DNA of 15,712 bases from Treponema sp. (GTDB taxonomy: Bacteria > Spirochaetota > Spirochaetia > Treponematales > Breznakiellaceae): contig WQZW01000005.1 of NCBI GenBank assembly GCA_009780545.1, forward strand, positions 1 through 15,712, read 5' to 3'. The position numbers were made by a program, and so were the translations under genes. Shown here one piece after another: positions 6,374 to 13,972 of this stretch (positions within the stretch are counted from its first letter, which is position 1; each line of letters begins with the position of its first letter). The notes beneath the pieces were generated by a model. The model did not search any database and had not been told where the DNA came from. It saw nothing but the letters and a program-made list of their open reading frames with translations.

Positions 6374-7294
6374 ATGTATGATACTTCCTACGTAATTGCC
6401 GTGCCGAATGCCGTTGTCCCTTCCGGTGCGGGTTTTCCGAAAACAAAACAGACGGGTTTCAAGACAAGGTTCCGGCAAGCCGGGCTGCTCCCGCTTGTCG
6501 GGGCGGCGCTTCTGTCGCTGGCCGCCTGCGGGGGAGGGCGGGGGAGCGGGCCGGTGATCGAACTGGGAGGCTCGACCTCGATGGTCCCGCTGGTGGAACT
6601 CCTGGCCGAGGGCTTCGGGGAGCACAGGCCGGGGATCAGGCTGAACATCAACAGTACCGGGTCCAGCGACGGGATACGGAATGCCGGGGTGCTGTACCAG
6701 TTCGGGATGACCAGCCGGGAGCTTACCCCCTCGGAACAGCTGTTGGGGCTGTACGAGCGGGTCATCGCCATAGACGGCATCGCCCTTATCGTCCACGGCT
6801 CGAACCCGGTTTCCGACCTTTCCGTGGAAACGGTACGGGGCATCTACACCGGGGAAATTACCGACTGGGCCGAGGTTTCAGGCGGATCGAAGCGGGGGAC
6901 CATAGCCGTGGTTACCAGGGAGGAGGGCAGCGGGACGCGGTCCGCTTTCGAGGAGATCGTGGGTTTTTCCGGGAACCTGCGGGCCGGGGCCGTGGAGAGT
7001 CCCAGTTCCGGCGCGGTGCGCTCGAACGTGGCCGGGAACCCGGACGCCGTCGGTTACGTTTCGGCGGCCTCGGTGGACGGTTCGGTGCGGGCCCTTTCCA
7101 TAGACGGTTTCGAACCCTCCGACGACAACCTTAGGTCCGGCAGCTATGCGATTGCCCGACCGTTCATTCTCCTGTACGACGAGCCGAGCCCCGAGGGCAG
7201 GGAATTCCTGGAATGGGTGCTCGGCGAGGGACAGGCAATAGTGGCCCGGAGCTGGCTGCCGGTGGGCCCGGTTCCGGACGGAAACGACAGGTAA
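6374..7294 (+). CDS. pstS: Phosphate ABC transporter substrate-binding lipoprotein PstS
   Basis: PstS captures inorganic phosphate outside the membrane and hands it to PstC/PstA. The frame holds a lipoprotein signal, LLPLVGAALLSLAAC, with the modified Cys at residue 52. The binding-protein motifs follow: ELGGSTSMVPLVELLAEGF (63-81), NSTGSSDGIR (93-102), FGMTSREL (110-117), and TREEGSGTRSAFEE (181-194), a standard phosphate-contact loop. Its length (306) is near normal for the compact PstS type. The start is uncertain: ATG at 6374 follows AGGGA at four bases but adds about 29 unusual residues before the signal peptide, and a GTG at 6401 is an alternative without a clear ribosome site. It is first in the operon, 16 bases before pstC. 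Confidence 0.88.
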   Translation: MYDTSYVIAVPNAVVPSGAGFPKTKQTGFKTRFRQAGLLPLVGAALLSLAACGGGRGSGPVIELGGSTSMVPLVELLAEGFGEHRPGIRLNINSTGSSDGIRNAGVLYQFGMTSRELTPSEQLLGLYERVIAIDGIALIVHGSNPVSDLSVETVRGIYTGEITDWAEVSGGSKRGTIAVVTREEGSGTRSAFEEIVGFSGNLRAGAVESPSSGAVRSNVAGNPDAVGYVSAASVDGSVRALSIDGFEPSDDNLRSGSYAIARPFILLYDEPSPEGREFLEWVLGEGQAIVARSWLPVGPVPDGNDR

Positions 7295-7310
7295 AATCGG
7301 AGCTTTTGGC

Positions 7311-8492
7311 ATGAACCGGAAGTTCGTCGATTGGTTTTTCAAGTGGCTGTTCGGTACCGTGGCGCTTTTTTCCGTGCTGGCCCTGGCGGCCATCGTGGTC
7401 TTCGTCTTCGTCCAGGGAACGGTTCCCTTTCTCCGTCCCACGGCGAAGGCCCTTTGGCTGGTGCCCAGGAACCTGGACGGGCTTACCGTCAACGGGGAAC
7501 GCCATGTCGGCATGCGGGGGGGGATCGAACTTCCCGAGGGAACGGAGCGGGTACGGGTAAGCTTCCTTCGGGACGGTGCGGAGGAACTGCTGGAGTTTAC
7601 CGTGGACCTTTCCGGCAGGGAACCGGCGATCGGCTTCGTCGTTAACGAAAACGGTGCCCTGTCCTCGCCGGAGGCCTTCGTGCATACGGTAACCTGGCCC
7701 TCGCAGTCGACGACCGACAGGCCGACGCTGCAGATCCTGCTGCCGGAACCAGCGTATTCCTTTTGGGCCTTCCTTTCCGGGACCGCCTGGCAGCCGACGA
7801 TACAGAAATCCTACGGCATCCTGCCGATGATCGTGGCCACCCTGCTGGCCGCCTTCGGGGCCCTGCTCATCGGGGTTCCCCTGGCACTGTTCTGCGCGGT
7901 GTTCATGGCGGAATTCCTGCCGGCCCGCGTCGCCGTTCCGGTCCGCGGGGGTATCGAGCTTCTGGCGGGGATTCCCTCGGTGGTCTACGGTTTCTTCGGC
8001 CTTATGGTCATCGTGCCGGCGGTCAAGGCCGTCTTCGGCATCCCGGCCGGAAACACCCTGCTCTCGGCCACCGTCGTCCTCGCCCTGATGATACTCCCCA
8101 CGATCACCACCATCGCCGAAACCTCGCTCCGCGCCGTTCCCCGTTCGGTACGGGAGGCCAGCCTTGCCCTCGGGGCAAGCGGCATGCAGACCGCCTGGAA
8201 GGTCGTCGTTCCCCATGCCGGTTCCGGAGTGGTCGCCGGGGTGATTTTGGGGATGTCGCGGGCCGTGGGCGAGACCATGGCGGTGATCCTCGTGGCCGGC
8301 AATTCGCCCCAGCTGGTCTTCGGCCCGCTGCAGAGCGTGCGCACCCTGACCGCGACCATAGCCCTGGAGATGGGCTACGCCTCGGGGCGGCATGGGCAGA
8401 TGCTCTTCGCCATAGGCGTGGTCCTCTTTTCGATAATCCTGATTCTCAACGGCGCCATCCTCTGGCTGGGCCGAAGGATGGACGGCCGATGA
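7311..8492 (+). CDS. pstC: Phosphate ABC transporter permease PstC with an extra periplasmic segment
   Basis: PstC is one of the two membrane subunits forming the phosphate channel. After a first helix (about 14-36), residues about 45-150 form a hydrophilic, beta-rich insertion (for example [10 protein letters not shown] and LLEFTVDL). The usual PstC sequence then resumes with [20 protein letters not shown] (154-173), further helices, [12 protein letters not shown], the coupling loop [20 protein letters not shown] and [15 protein letters not shown]. The length of 393 exceeds the usual 300-330, and the insertion accounts for the difference. The ATG at 7311 follows GGAG (7299-7302) at eight bases. 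Its stop overlaps the pstA start in ATGA, indicating translational coupling. Confidence 0.92.
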   Translation: MNRKFVDWFFKWLFGTVALFSVLALAAIVVFVFVQGTVPFLRPTAKALWLVPRNLDGLTVNGERHVGMRGGIELPEGTERVRVSFLRDGAEELLEFTVDLSGREPAIGFVVNENGALSSPEAFVHTVTWPSQSTTDRPTLQILLPEPAYSFWAFLSGTAWQPTIQKSYGILPMIVATLLAAFGALLIGVPLALFCAVFMAEFLPARVAVPVRGGIELLAGIPSVVYGFFGLMVIVPAVKAVFGIPAGNTLLSATVVLALMILPTITTIAETSLRAVPRSVREASLALGASGMQTAWKVVVPHAGSGVVAGVILGMSRAVGETMAVILVAGNSPQLVFGPLQSVRTLTATIALEMGYASGRHGQMLFAIGVVLFSIILILNGAILWLGRRMDGR

Positions 8493-9328
8493 AGTTTGCC
8501 ACGAAACGGAGGATCACCGACGGAATCATGTACGCCCTGATGTCGCTGGGGCTTGCCGGGGTGCTCGCCACCCTCCTCTTTATCCTTGCCTACGTTTTTT
8601 CCCATGCCGCCCCTTTCCTGGGTCCGGCACTCATCACGGATCCCCTCCGGGGCATTTTCCCCATGATCGTTACCACCCTGTACGTCGTGCTGGTCTCGGT
8701 CGCCGGGGCCCTGCCGGTGGGAATCGCCACGGCGATTTTCCTCAACGAGTACGCCGTGGACGGCAAACGTATCCGGCTGCTCCGGCTGGCCATCGACACC
8801 CTCGCCGGCATTCCCTCGATCATCTACGGGCTTTTCGGCCTGTTGGTGTTCTCCCGCGTGCTGGGGTTCGGTCAGTCGATCCTCTCGGGAGGATTGACCC
8901 TTTCGATAATGATACTTCCGGTGATCATACGGACCACCGAGGAGGCACTGAAATCGATCCCGGTTTCCGTTCGGGAAGGATCGCTGTCGCTGGGGGCCAC
9001 GAAGTTCCAGACCGTCCTGCATGTGGTGCTGCCCCCCTCGATGCCCGGTATCGTAACCGCCCTGATCCTCGCCGTCGGCCGGGTGATCGGGGAGTCCGCC
9101 CCGGTGCTGCTTACCGTGGGCCTTGCCCGCAACCTGCCCCGCTCGGTCCTGGATTCCGGGCGGACGCTGAGCATACACCTGTACCAACTTACCGGAGAGG
9201 CCCTCCACCCGGACGATTTCGGCCTGGCCTTCGCCACCGCCGGGGTGCTGATAGTCATTGTCGTGCTGATCAACACGGCAACCAAACTGATTACGCTGAA
9301 ATTCAGAAAGGATGCGGAAAACCAATGA
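8489..9328 (+). CDS. pstA: Phosphate ABC transporter permease PstA
   Basis: This 279-residue partner of PstC has about six membrane helices. Landmarks are [20 protein letters not shown] (about 55-74), [31 protein letters not shown], the ATPase-coupling loop [21 protein letters not shown], and [15 protein letters not shown]. The start is the ATG of an ATGA overlap with pstC. An upstream open extension in the same frame lies inside pstC and is not used. It ends in another ATGA overlap with pstB. Confidence 0.94.
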   Translation: MKFATKRRITDGIMYALMSLGLAGVLATLLFILAYVFSHAAPFLGPALITDPLRGIFPMIVTTLYVVLVSVAGALPVGIATAIFLNEYAVDGKRIRLLRLAIDTLAGIPSIIYGLFGLLVFSRVLGFGQSILSGGLTLSIMILPVIIRTTEEALKSIPVSVREGSLSLGATKFQTVLHVVLPPSMPGIVTALILAVGRVIGESAPVLLTVGLARNLPRSVLDSGRTLSIHLYQLTGEALHPDDFGLAFATAGVLIVIVVLINTATKLITLKFRKDAENQ

Positions 9329-10098
9329 GCGGGGAACGGGAAGAAGGGACGAGGAAGCTCGAGGTCCGGAACCTCGACTTTTTCTACGGCGATTTCCAGG
9401 CCCTGAAGGGCGTGGACTTTTCGCTGGACAAGGGGAAGGTGGCCGCCCTAATCGGGCCTTCCGGTTGCGGGAAATCGACCTTCCTCCGGATACTCAACCG
9501 GATGAACGACCTGATTCCGGGCTGCAGGGTTATGGGCGAGGTCCTGCTGGACGGCCTGGACGTTTACGGCGACATCGACGTTACCGACCTCCGCAGGCGG
9601 GTCGGCATGGTCTTCCAGAAGCCCAATCCCTTCAACATGACCATTTTCGACAACGTGGCCTACGGCCCGAGGATGCAGGGCCTGCGAGACCGCCGTCGTC
9701 TTGCCGAGATCGTCGAGTCCTCGCTGAAAAAGGCCGCCCTCTGGGAGGAGGCCAAGGACAGGCTGAAAAAGCCGGCCCTCGCCCTTTCCGGAGGCCAGCA
9801 GCAGCGGCTCTGCATCGCGCGCACCATCGCCATGGAGCCGGAGATCATCCTCATGGACGAACCGACCAGCGCCCTGGATCCCATCGCCACCGCCCGCATC
9901 GAGGACCTGATCCGGGAACTGAAGGCGGAATTCACCATCGTCATCGTGACCCATGCCATGCACCAGGCATCCAGGGTCAGCGACATTACGGCCTTCTTCC
10001 TGCTGGGCGAACTGGTCGAACTGGGCAACACCACCGAACTCTTCTACCGGCCCAGGGACGTCCGCACCGACAACTACATCAGCGGAAACTTCGGCTGA
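9325..10098 (+). CDS. pstB: Phosphate ABC transporter ATPase PstB
   Basis: PstB hydrolyses ATP to drive phosphate import. All motifs are intact in 257 residues: Walker [10 protein letters not shown] (44-52), Q-loop FQKPNPF (Gln98), signature LSGGQQQR (154-161), Walker [13 protein letters not shown] (175-186) and the switch His210 in VTHAMHQ. The start overlaps the pstA stop. It closes the transporter operon: no phoU, phoB or phoR follows, and the next genes look foreign. A GC-rich pairing of CCGCGG (10114-10119) with CCGCGG (10136-10141) just after the stop is a weak terminator candidate. Confidence 0.96.
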   Translation: MSGEREEGTRKLEVRNLDFFYGDFQALKGVDFSLDKGKVAALIGPSGCGKSTFLRILNRMNDLIPGCRVMGEVLLDGLDVYGDIDVTDLRRRVGMVFQKPNPFNMTIFDNVAYGPRMQGLRDRRRLAEIVESSLKKAALWEEAKDRLKKPALALSGGQQQRLCIARTIAMEPEIILMDEPTSALDPIATARIEDLIRELKAEFTIVIVTHAMHQASRVSDITAFFLLGELVELGNTTELFYRPRDVRTDNYISGNFG

Positions 10099-10128
10099 GG
10101 CGGCCATGTAACCCCGCGGTCGATTCAC

Positions 10129-10227
10129 TTGTTCGCCGCGGTAGACGCAATCCCGCTGACCCAGGTTGAAATGGAGGAAACCGAAGGGGAGGGGGTTGCA
10201 GGTGCCATCAAGAAGAAGCCGCTATAG
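10129..10227 (+). pseudogene. Remnant of a small double-glycine-type (bacteriocin-like) peptide precursor
   Basis: In the frame ending at the TAG at 10225 there is a short peptide reading FAAVDAIPLTQVEMEETEGE, followed by GVAGAIKKKPL. The acidic EMEETEGEG segment resembles the end of leader peptides that C39 peptidases cut after Gly-Gly, here Gly-Glu-Gly. Only TTG (10129) or an internal ATG (10171) could start it, neither with a good ribosome site, and the core is about ten residues long. It is probably a truncated precursor. The link is strengthened by the C39 peptidase fragment 550 bases downstream. The frame stays open back to the pstB stop, so the real start may be lost. Confidence 0.4.
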
Positions 10228-10285
10228 TGGGCATTAACAGTGCGCGCATTAGCGGTTTCTTTAGTTTTATAGGGAACATTGAAAA

Positions 10286-10780
10286 ATGAATAATAAGGCC
10301 AGGCTTTGTTTTTCTCTTGTTGTTGGTACTCTCCTCGTAGGAGGGAGCGCTGCGGTTATGTTTCTTATCGCTATTACATGGCCAACGGGGATATTTGATA
10401 TTATTTTCACAGTTTTCATGTTTTTAATCTGCGGTTACATTTGGGGAAATTTTATGTATACAGTGTTTCTGTATATTCAGAAGAAGAAAAACAGACAGGC
10501 AGACGTAGAACACAGCACGCATGGAATTTTAGTTTTGAAAATTAGGTCACTGAAAAAATGCCTGGTTGTCGGTAGTTTAGGCGGCGGAACATTTTTAGCG
10601 ATTTTCTTAATTATACTATTCTGGTCTAAAATAAACCACCCATTGAAAATAATAGTTTTGATTGCGGCATGTTATGGATATGGCTTGGTTCTTGGATATA
10701 GCAGATATTTATACCAGCGTATTGCGAATAAATATTATGAAGAGCAGACGAATGCTGTCGACCAGACTCAGACGGAGTAA
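10286..10780 (+). CDS. Hypothetical four-helix membrane protein, AT-rich, internally duplicated
   Basis: I do not recognise this 164-residue protein. It has four predicted membrane helices (about 7-30, 36-63, 92-113, 120-138) and a charged tail. The halves look alike: CFSLVVGTLLVGG...ICGYIWG near the N-terminus and CLVVGSLGGG...YGYGLVLG after residue 90. Its DNA is clearly poorer in G+C than the rest of the window, with AT-rich codons and A/T-rich upstream sequence, which suggests acquisition by transfer. The ATG at 10286 has only a distant AGGGA (about ten bases). The next frame starts four bases after its stop behind a GGAG inside its last codons. An immunity or export role in a peptide locus is possible but unproven. 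Confidence 0.6.
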   Translation: MNNKARLCFSLVVGTLLVGGSAAVMFLIAITWPTGIFDIIFTVFMFLICGYIWGNFMYTVFLYIQKKKNRQADVEHSTHGILVLKIRSLKKCLVVGSLGGGTFLAIFLIILFWSKINHPLKIIVLIAACYGYGLVLGYSRYLYQRIANKYYEEQTNAVDQTQTE

Positions 10781-10783
10781 ATC

Positions 10784-11101
10784 ATGAGCCGCCTGCTTTT
10801 CCTTATTTGGACGGCTACAATGCCTATGGAGGAAGCCAATTTCCAGCACGTATACCGCATGAACTGGGACGAACTGGCACAAGCTTTGGCCGGCGGTTTC
10901 GCTCCCCTTATCGTCCACTACGACCGGCCCTCGGGACACTTCGCCCTGCTCCTGCACATAGAAGGGGATTTCGCCTTTGTAGCCGATCCGTCATACGGGC
11001 TCGCTCTGGTGGACCGCGCGACGTTCCTCCGGCGTTTTTCCGGAAACGCCCTGCTTGCCGGCCGTATTTGGAATAATGTACGGCCAATTGAAAAATTTTA
11101 A
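10784..11101 (+). pseudogene. C-terminal half of a C39 papain-like peptidase
   Basis: Residues 26-105 match the second half of a C39 peptidase: NWDELAQAL, PLIVHYDRPSGHFALLL with the catalytic His52, FVADPSYG with the catalytic-site Asp68, and FLRRFSGNALL. C39 enzymes cut leader peptides after double-glycine sites, or act as stand-alone secreted peptidases. The N-terminal half with the catalytic Cys (usually in a Q-x-x-C-G-P-A context) is absent, and the first 25 residues look unrelated, so the protein should be inactive. A GGAG (10774-10777) six bases before the ATG means it may still be translated. The stop codon lies within the intergenic repeat that begins at 11094. The GC-rich coding resembles the host, unlike the AT-rich neighbour, so the junction near 10784-10855 marks the break. 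Confidence 0.6.
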
Positions 11102-11161
11102 CCACGGAGGACGGGACAATCCACCTGCGGCGGATTGTCCTTGGCGTTACACGGAGGGAAG
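11094..11161. repeat. Intergenic repeat, copy 1, interrupted by a 33-base hairpin
   Basis: AATTTTAACCACGGAGGAC (11094-11112) and GTTACACGGAGGGAAG (11146-11161) match copy 2 at 12134-12173 exactly. Between them copy 1 has 33 bases (11113-11145) where copy 2 has five (ACGGA). The extra bases hold GGACAATCC (11114-11122) facing GGATTGTCC (11132-11140). Copy 1 supplies the stop codon of the C39 fragment and lies just past the 3' end of the lipoprotein gene. Confidence 0.75.
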
Positions 11162-11181
11162 GGAAGAACACGTCCTTCTTT

Positions 11182-11970
11182 CTACGGAGAATGTGCCAGC
11201 CAGATCCAGGCTTCCCGGTCGGCCCTGAGAATCCCTTCCCCGCAAACCCAGGTTTCCGGCGTTCCCCGCACCGGGAAAACCTGTCCGGGCCCGGCGGGCA
11301 GGGGAGGGGCAAAGGGGGAACTGCCGACCCAGATTCCTGTTTCCGGCAGGATTCCCGGCCCGATTTCGAGCTTTCCGGCCGCTTCCGGGACGAGCCTGCG
11401 CCGGTCGAAGCCGGAGAGGACGGTTTTTCCGGCGATTCCCCGCCAGTCGGCAAGCCAGGGATCGGCCCGTATTTCAGGCTTGAGGACAGTGTCCCCGAAC
11501 AGCCGCCTGAAGCGGGGCCAGTCGAAGTTCCAGGGCAGACGTTTTCCCCCCGGCTCCTGCCCCCGGACCCCGGCCAGTTCCATGAAGAAAACCGCGTCGA
11601 TCCCGCCCTGCCAGCTTAAGACGACGTCGGAATCCGCCGCATCGTGGGGAAAGATCGCCCCGGCCGGCTTGAAGACGCCCGGTTCCAGCCCTTTCTCCGG
11701 CCAGAAGGGAAAGGCAAGCACCGGACTTGGAAGGTCCGGAGCGAGTTCGATTCCGAACCTGACCGTCCCCGGCATCAGCACCGCCTGTTTCCTTTCCCCG
11801 AGGGGATCGAACCACCGAAGCTGCCAATGCGCCTCGCCGAGAACTTCCGTCCAGTGGGCCGGCAGCTCCGGCAGCCTTGCCACGTACCCGGTTTTTTCGC
11901 CGGGCCAGTTCGGGCAGGCGGAAAGAAGGAGGCCTGTAGTCAGCACGGTAGCGAAGAAAAGTTTGTTCAT
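11182..11970 (-). CDS. Hypothetical lipoprotein
   Basis: This 262-residue protein is not recognised as any known family. It begins with a lipoprotein signal, MNKLFFATVLTTGLLLSAC, placing a lipidated Cys at residue 19, so it should be anchored to a membrane outside the cytoplasm. The mature part is rich in Trp, Pro and Gly (for example WFDPLGERK, LPWNFDWPRFRRLFGD, WVGSSPF) and has no obvious catalytic motif; it looks beta-rich. Only a weak ribosome site is visible upstream of the ATG at 11970. It is a lone minus-strand gene flanked by the two direct repeat copies, which suggests a cassette. A long open frame on the opposite strand is taken to be its shadow, because the signal peptide and lipobox support the minus strand. 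Confidence 0.7.
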   Translation of the reverse strand: MNKLFFATVLTTGLLLSACPNWPGEKTGYVARLPELPAHWTEVLGEAHWQLRWFDPLGERKQAVLMPGTVRFGIELAPDLPSPVLAFPFWPEKGLEPGVFKPAGAIFPHDAADSDVVLSWQGGIDAVFFMELAGVRGQEPGGKRLPWNFDWPRFRRLFGDTVLKPEIRADPWLADWRGIAGKTVLSGFDRRRLVPEAAGKLEIGPGILPETGIWVGSSPFAPPLPAGPGQVFPVRGTPETWVCGEGILRADREAWIWLAHSP

Positions 11971-12073
11971 AGCGACATGACGGCGCGGAAACGCGGTTTG
12001 CTTTATTGGATTTGGGATTCATTACCGGGCGATGCGGACGCGGCAATTCGCGGTTTAACCTTCGGCCAAACCG

Positions 12074-12120
12074 CGGATCGAAACTCCGCGTGCTCCGTGC
12101 AATTCCGGCCTCGATTCTTC
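12074..12120. repeat. Short direct repeat, unit A
   Basis: This 47-base unit begins CGGATCGAAACT and ends with GATTCTTC. It matches unit B (12176-12213) except for a nine-base gap and a few transitions. Together the units bracket repeat copy 2. Confidence 0.6.
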
Positions 12121-12133
12121 TTCCAAATCGAAG

Positions 12134-12173
12134 AATTTTAACCACGGAGGACACGGAGTTACACGGAGGGAAG
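12134..12173. repeat. Intergenic repeat, copy 2
   Basis: AATTTTAACCACGGAGGAC, ACGGA, then GTTACACGGAGGGAAG. This is the uninterrupted form of the element seen at 11094-11161, in the same orientation, about 1.04 kb away. Similar ACCACGGAGGACACGGAG strings are, from memory, widespread in intergenic DNA of environmental bacteria. It lies upstream of the lipoprotein gene. Confidence 0.7.
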
Positions 12174-12200
12174 AGCGGATCGAAACTTCGTGTAACTCCG
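12154..12200. repeat. Inverted repeat joining copy 2 and unit B
   Basis: CGGAGTTACACG (12154-12165) is the exact reverse complement of CGTGTAACTCCG (12189-12200), and pairing continues inward for three more pairs including one G-T. The element therefore folds into a 15-bp stem as RNA or cruciform. Confidence 0.65.
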
Positions 12201-12213
12201 GCCTTGATTCTTC
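12176..12213. repeat. Short direct repeat, unit B
   Basis: This 38-base relative of unit A (12074-12120) begins CGGATCGAAACT and ends GATTCTTC, lacking nine internal bases. The remaining bases to 12395 hold one hairpin and no gene. Confidence 0.6.
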
Positions 12214-12308
12214 ATTCCGTGTATCCGCAGCGCATTCCCCCCGTTTGCACGTTTTCTTGCGCCGGAATGCCGCACCTTCCCTAGTCCACGCCGCTTTGCG
12301 GTGCGTTT

Positions 12309-12333
12309 TCCGGTTCCCACGGAGGGAACCGGA
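12309..12333. terminator. Hairpin downstream of the amidase operon
   Basis: TCCGGTTCCC (12309-12318) pairs with GGGAACCGGA (12324-12333) around ACGGA. It lies about 60 bases beyond the amidase stop, as expected for the end of the minus-strand operon. A T-rich tail (GTTTTCTTC) exists only on the plus strand, so intrinsic termination of the minus transcript is uncertain. Confidence 0.4.
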
Positions 12334-12395
12334 GTTTTCTTCTGCCGAACGTGTCGGTATCCTGAAGCTGAAAGTTGCCGATGCGGGCGGGGATT

Positions 12396-13871
12396 TCAGG
12401 CGTACGCCGGTTTGCGCGTGCCGACCCAGTCCTTGCAGCTTTCGTAGGCGGCGGCCAGCCTGAGCAGGTCGAAGTCGCCGCGGGGTTTGCCGACGATCTG
12501 GATTCCCATGGGCAGCTCTCCGTTCGGGCCTTCCCGGAAACCGGCGGGAACGGCGACGACGGGGCAGGCCGACAGCGTCCAGGGAATCACCACTTCCATC
12601 CACCGGTGGTAACTGTCCATCTTTTTCCCGGCGATCTCGGCGGGCCAGCGGACGGTTTTGTCGAAGGGGAAAACCTGGGCCGTGGGAACGGCGACGTAGT
12701 CGTATTCCTCGAAGACCTTCAGCAGGGCCAGGAACCATTCCCCCCGCTTGATTCCGGCAAAGTAGACGTCGGCCGGCCCGTACCGTTTCCCGCCCTCGTA
12801 CTCGTAGACCGCCTCCGGTTTGAGCAGGGCCCTTTTTTCCGGATCGTCGTAAAAGGGACGCAGCGACTGCGAGGTAAAGTGGCGCAGGGGCAGCCAAACC
12901 TCGTTCCAGAGAACCGCCGGATCGTAGGGCGGGGGAAGGGGACGCACCGCGACGCCGAGCGGGGAAAAACTTTCAAGGGCTTTTTCGCAGGTTTCAAGGA
13001 CGCCGGCTTCCATGGGCAGGTAGCCGTTCCAGTCGCCGAGCCAGGCGATTTTTTTGCCCCGAAGGTCGGTCTTGAGCCTGTCGCGGACGTTTCGGGGATT
13101 CAGCGAGGCAAGATCGGCATCGTCGGCCAGGGAAAGGGGGATTTTTTCGTCGTAGCCTGCAAGGGTGGCAAGGAGCAGGGCGAGGTCGGCGACGTTCCGC
13201 GCCATGGGGCCCCGGGTGGTGAAGGTATTCAGGAAAAGGTCCTTTCCGGAATTGGGAACCCGACCCCAGGAGGGCCTGAAACCGTACACGTTGCAGAAAC
13301 CGGCCGGGTTACGGAGCGATCCCATGTAGTCGCTGCCGTCGGCGACCGCCTGCATGCGCATCGCCAGGGCGCAGGCCGTTCCCCCGCTGGATCCCCCGGA
13401 AGTCAGCGCATGGTCGTAGGGATTGCCGGTGGCCCCGTAGACCTCGTTGTAGGTGTTCGATCCCAGTCCCCATTCCGGCGTGTTGGTCTTGCCGATAAGC
13501 ACCGAACCGGCTTCCTTCAGCCGTCGGGCCACGAAACCGTCGAAGTCCGGAACGAAGTCCCTGAAACCCCGGTAGCCGTAGGTGGTAACGATTCCCCGCG
13601 TTTCCTCCATGTCCTTTACCGCCTGGGGAAAACCGCACATCCATCCCCCGTCCTCGCCCCGGGCCAGGAGCGCGTCCTTCAGGTCGGCCTCGGCCAGCAG
13701 CGCCTCCCCGTCCCGGAGGGCCACGACGGCGTTGACCCGGGGATTTACCCGCGCTATGTGGTCCAGGTACGCCCGCATCGCCTCCCGGCACGAGAGTTTT
13801 TTTTCGTGGATCGCGCGGGAAAGTTCCCATCCGGACATCTCGACGACGGAATTGGCGGCCTCATCTCTCAT
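12396..13871 (-). CDS. Amidase-signature family hydrolase
   Basis: This 491-residue enzyme should hydrolyse a C-N amide bond in the cytoplasm. The Ser-cisSer-Lys triad is intact: Lys86 in FPQAVKD, the Gly/Ser stretch LTSGGSSGGTACALA (157-170) with the cis-Ser at 161 or 162, and the nucleophile Ser185 in DYMGSLRNPAGFC. The C-terminal part ends with PMGIQIVGKPRGDFDLLRLA, typical of the family. The ATG at 13871 is chosen because AAGGAG (13879-13884) sits seven bases before it. The open frame continues far upstream but only as an out-of-frame reading of the permease. GatB and GatC are not nearby, so a tRNA amidotransferase role is unlikely. Position after a molybdenum hydroxylase and a UraA-type permease suggests an amide formed in nucleobase or N-heterocycle breakdown (inference). 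The true substrate cannot be read from sequence. Confidence 0.9.
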   Translation of the reverse strand: MRDEAANSVVEMSGWELSRAIHEKKLSCREAMRAYLDHIARVNPRVNAVVALRDGEALLAEADLKDALLARGEDGGWMCGFPQAVKDMEETRGIVTTYGYRGFRDFVPDFDGFVARRLKEAGSVLIGKTNTPEWGLGSNTYNEVYGATGNPYDHALTSGGSSGGTACALAMRMQAVADGSDYMGSLRNPAGFCNVYGFRPSWGRVPNSGKDLFLNTFTTRGPMARNVADLALLLATLAGYDEKIPLSLADDADLASLNPRNVRDRLKTDLRGKKIAWLGDWNGYLPMEAGVLETCEKALESFSPLGVAVRPLPPPYDPAVLWNEVWLPLRHFTSQSLRPFYDDPEKRALLKPEAVYEYEGGKRYGPADVYFAGIKRGEWFLALLKVFEEYDYVAVPTAQVFPFDKTVRWPAEIAGKKMDSYHRWMEVVIPWTLSACPVVAVPAGFREGPNGELPMGIQIVGKPRGDFDLLRLAAAYESCKDWVGTRKPAYA

Positions 13872-13911
13872 GGAGCATCTCCTTTTTGCATGGTTCAGAA
13901 ATTCCCGGTGA

Positions 13912-13942
13912 GGGATACGGCCCGCCTTGCCGACCGTATCCC
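13912..13942. repeat. Intergenic hairpin between permease and amidase
   Basis: GGGATACGG (13912-13920) pairs with CCGTATCCC (13934-13942) around a 13-base loop. With no T-run it is more likely to tune mRNA stability or relative expression in the operon than to end transcription. Confidence 0.5.
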
Positions 13943-13972
13943 GTTCTATGTATCCGATCGTTCGGGACGCTT

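Noticed and set aside
11135..11980. Plus-strand open frame opposite the lipoprotein gene
   Set aside because: The Ser/Pro/Arg-rich product lacks any domain or ribosome site, while the minus strand has a clear signal peptide and lipobox.
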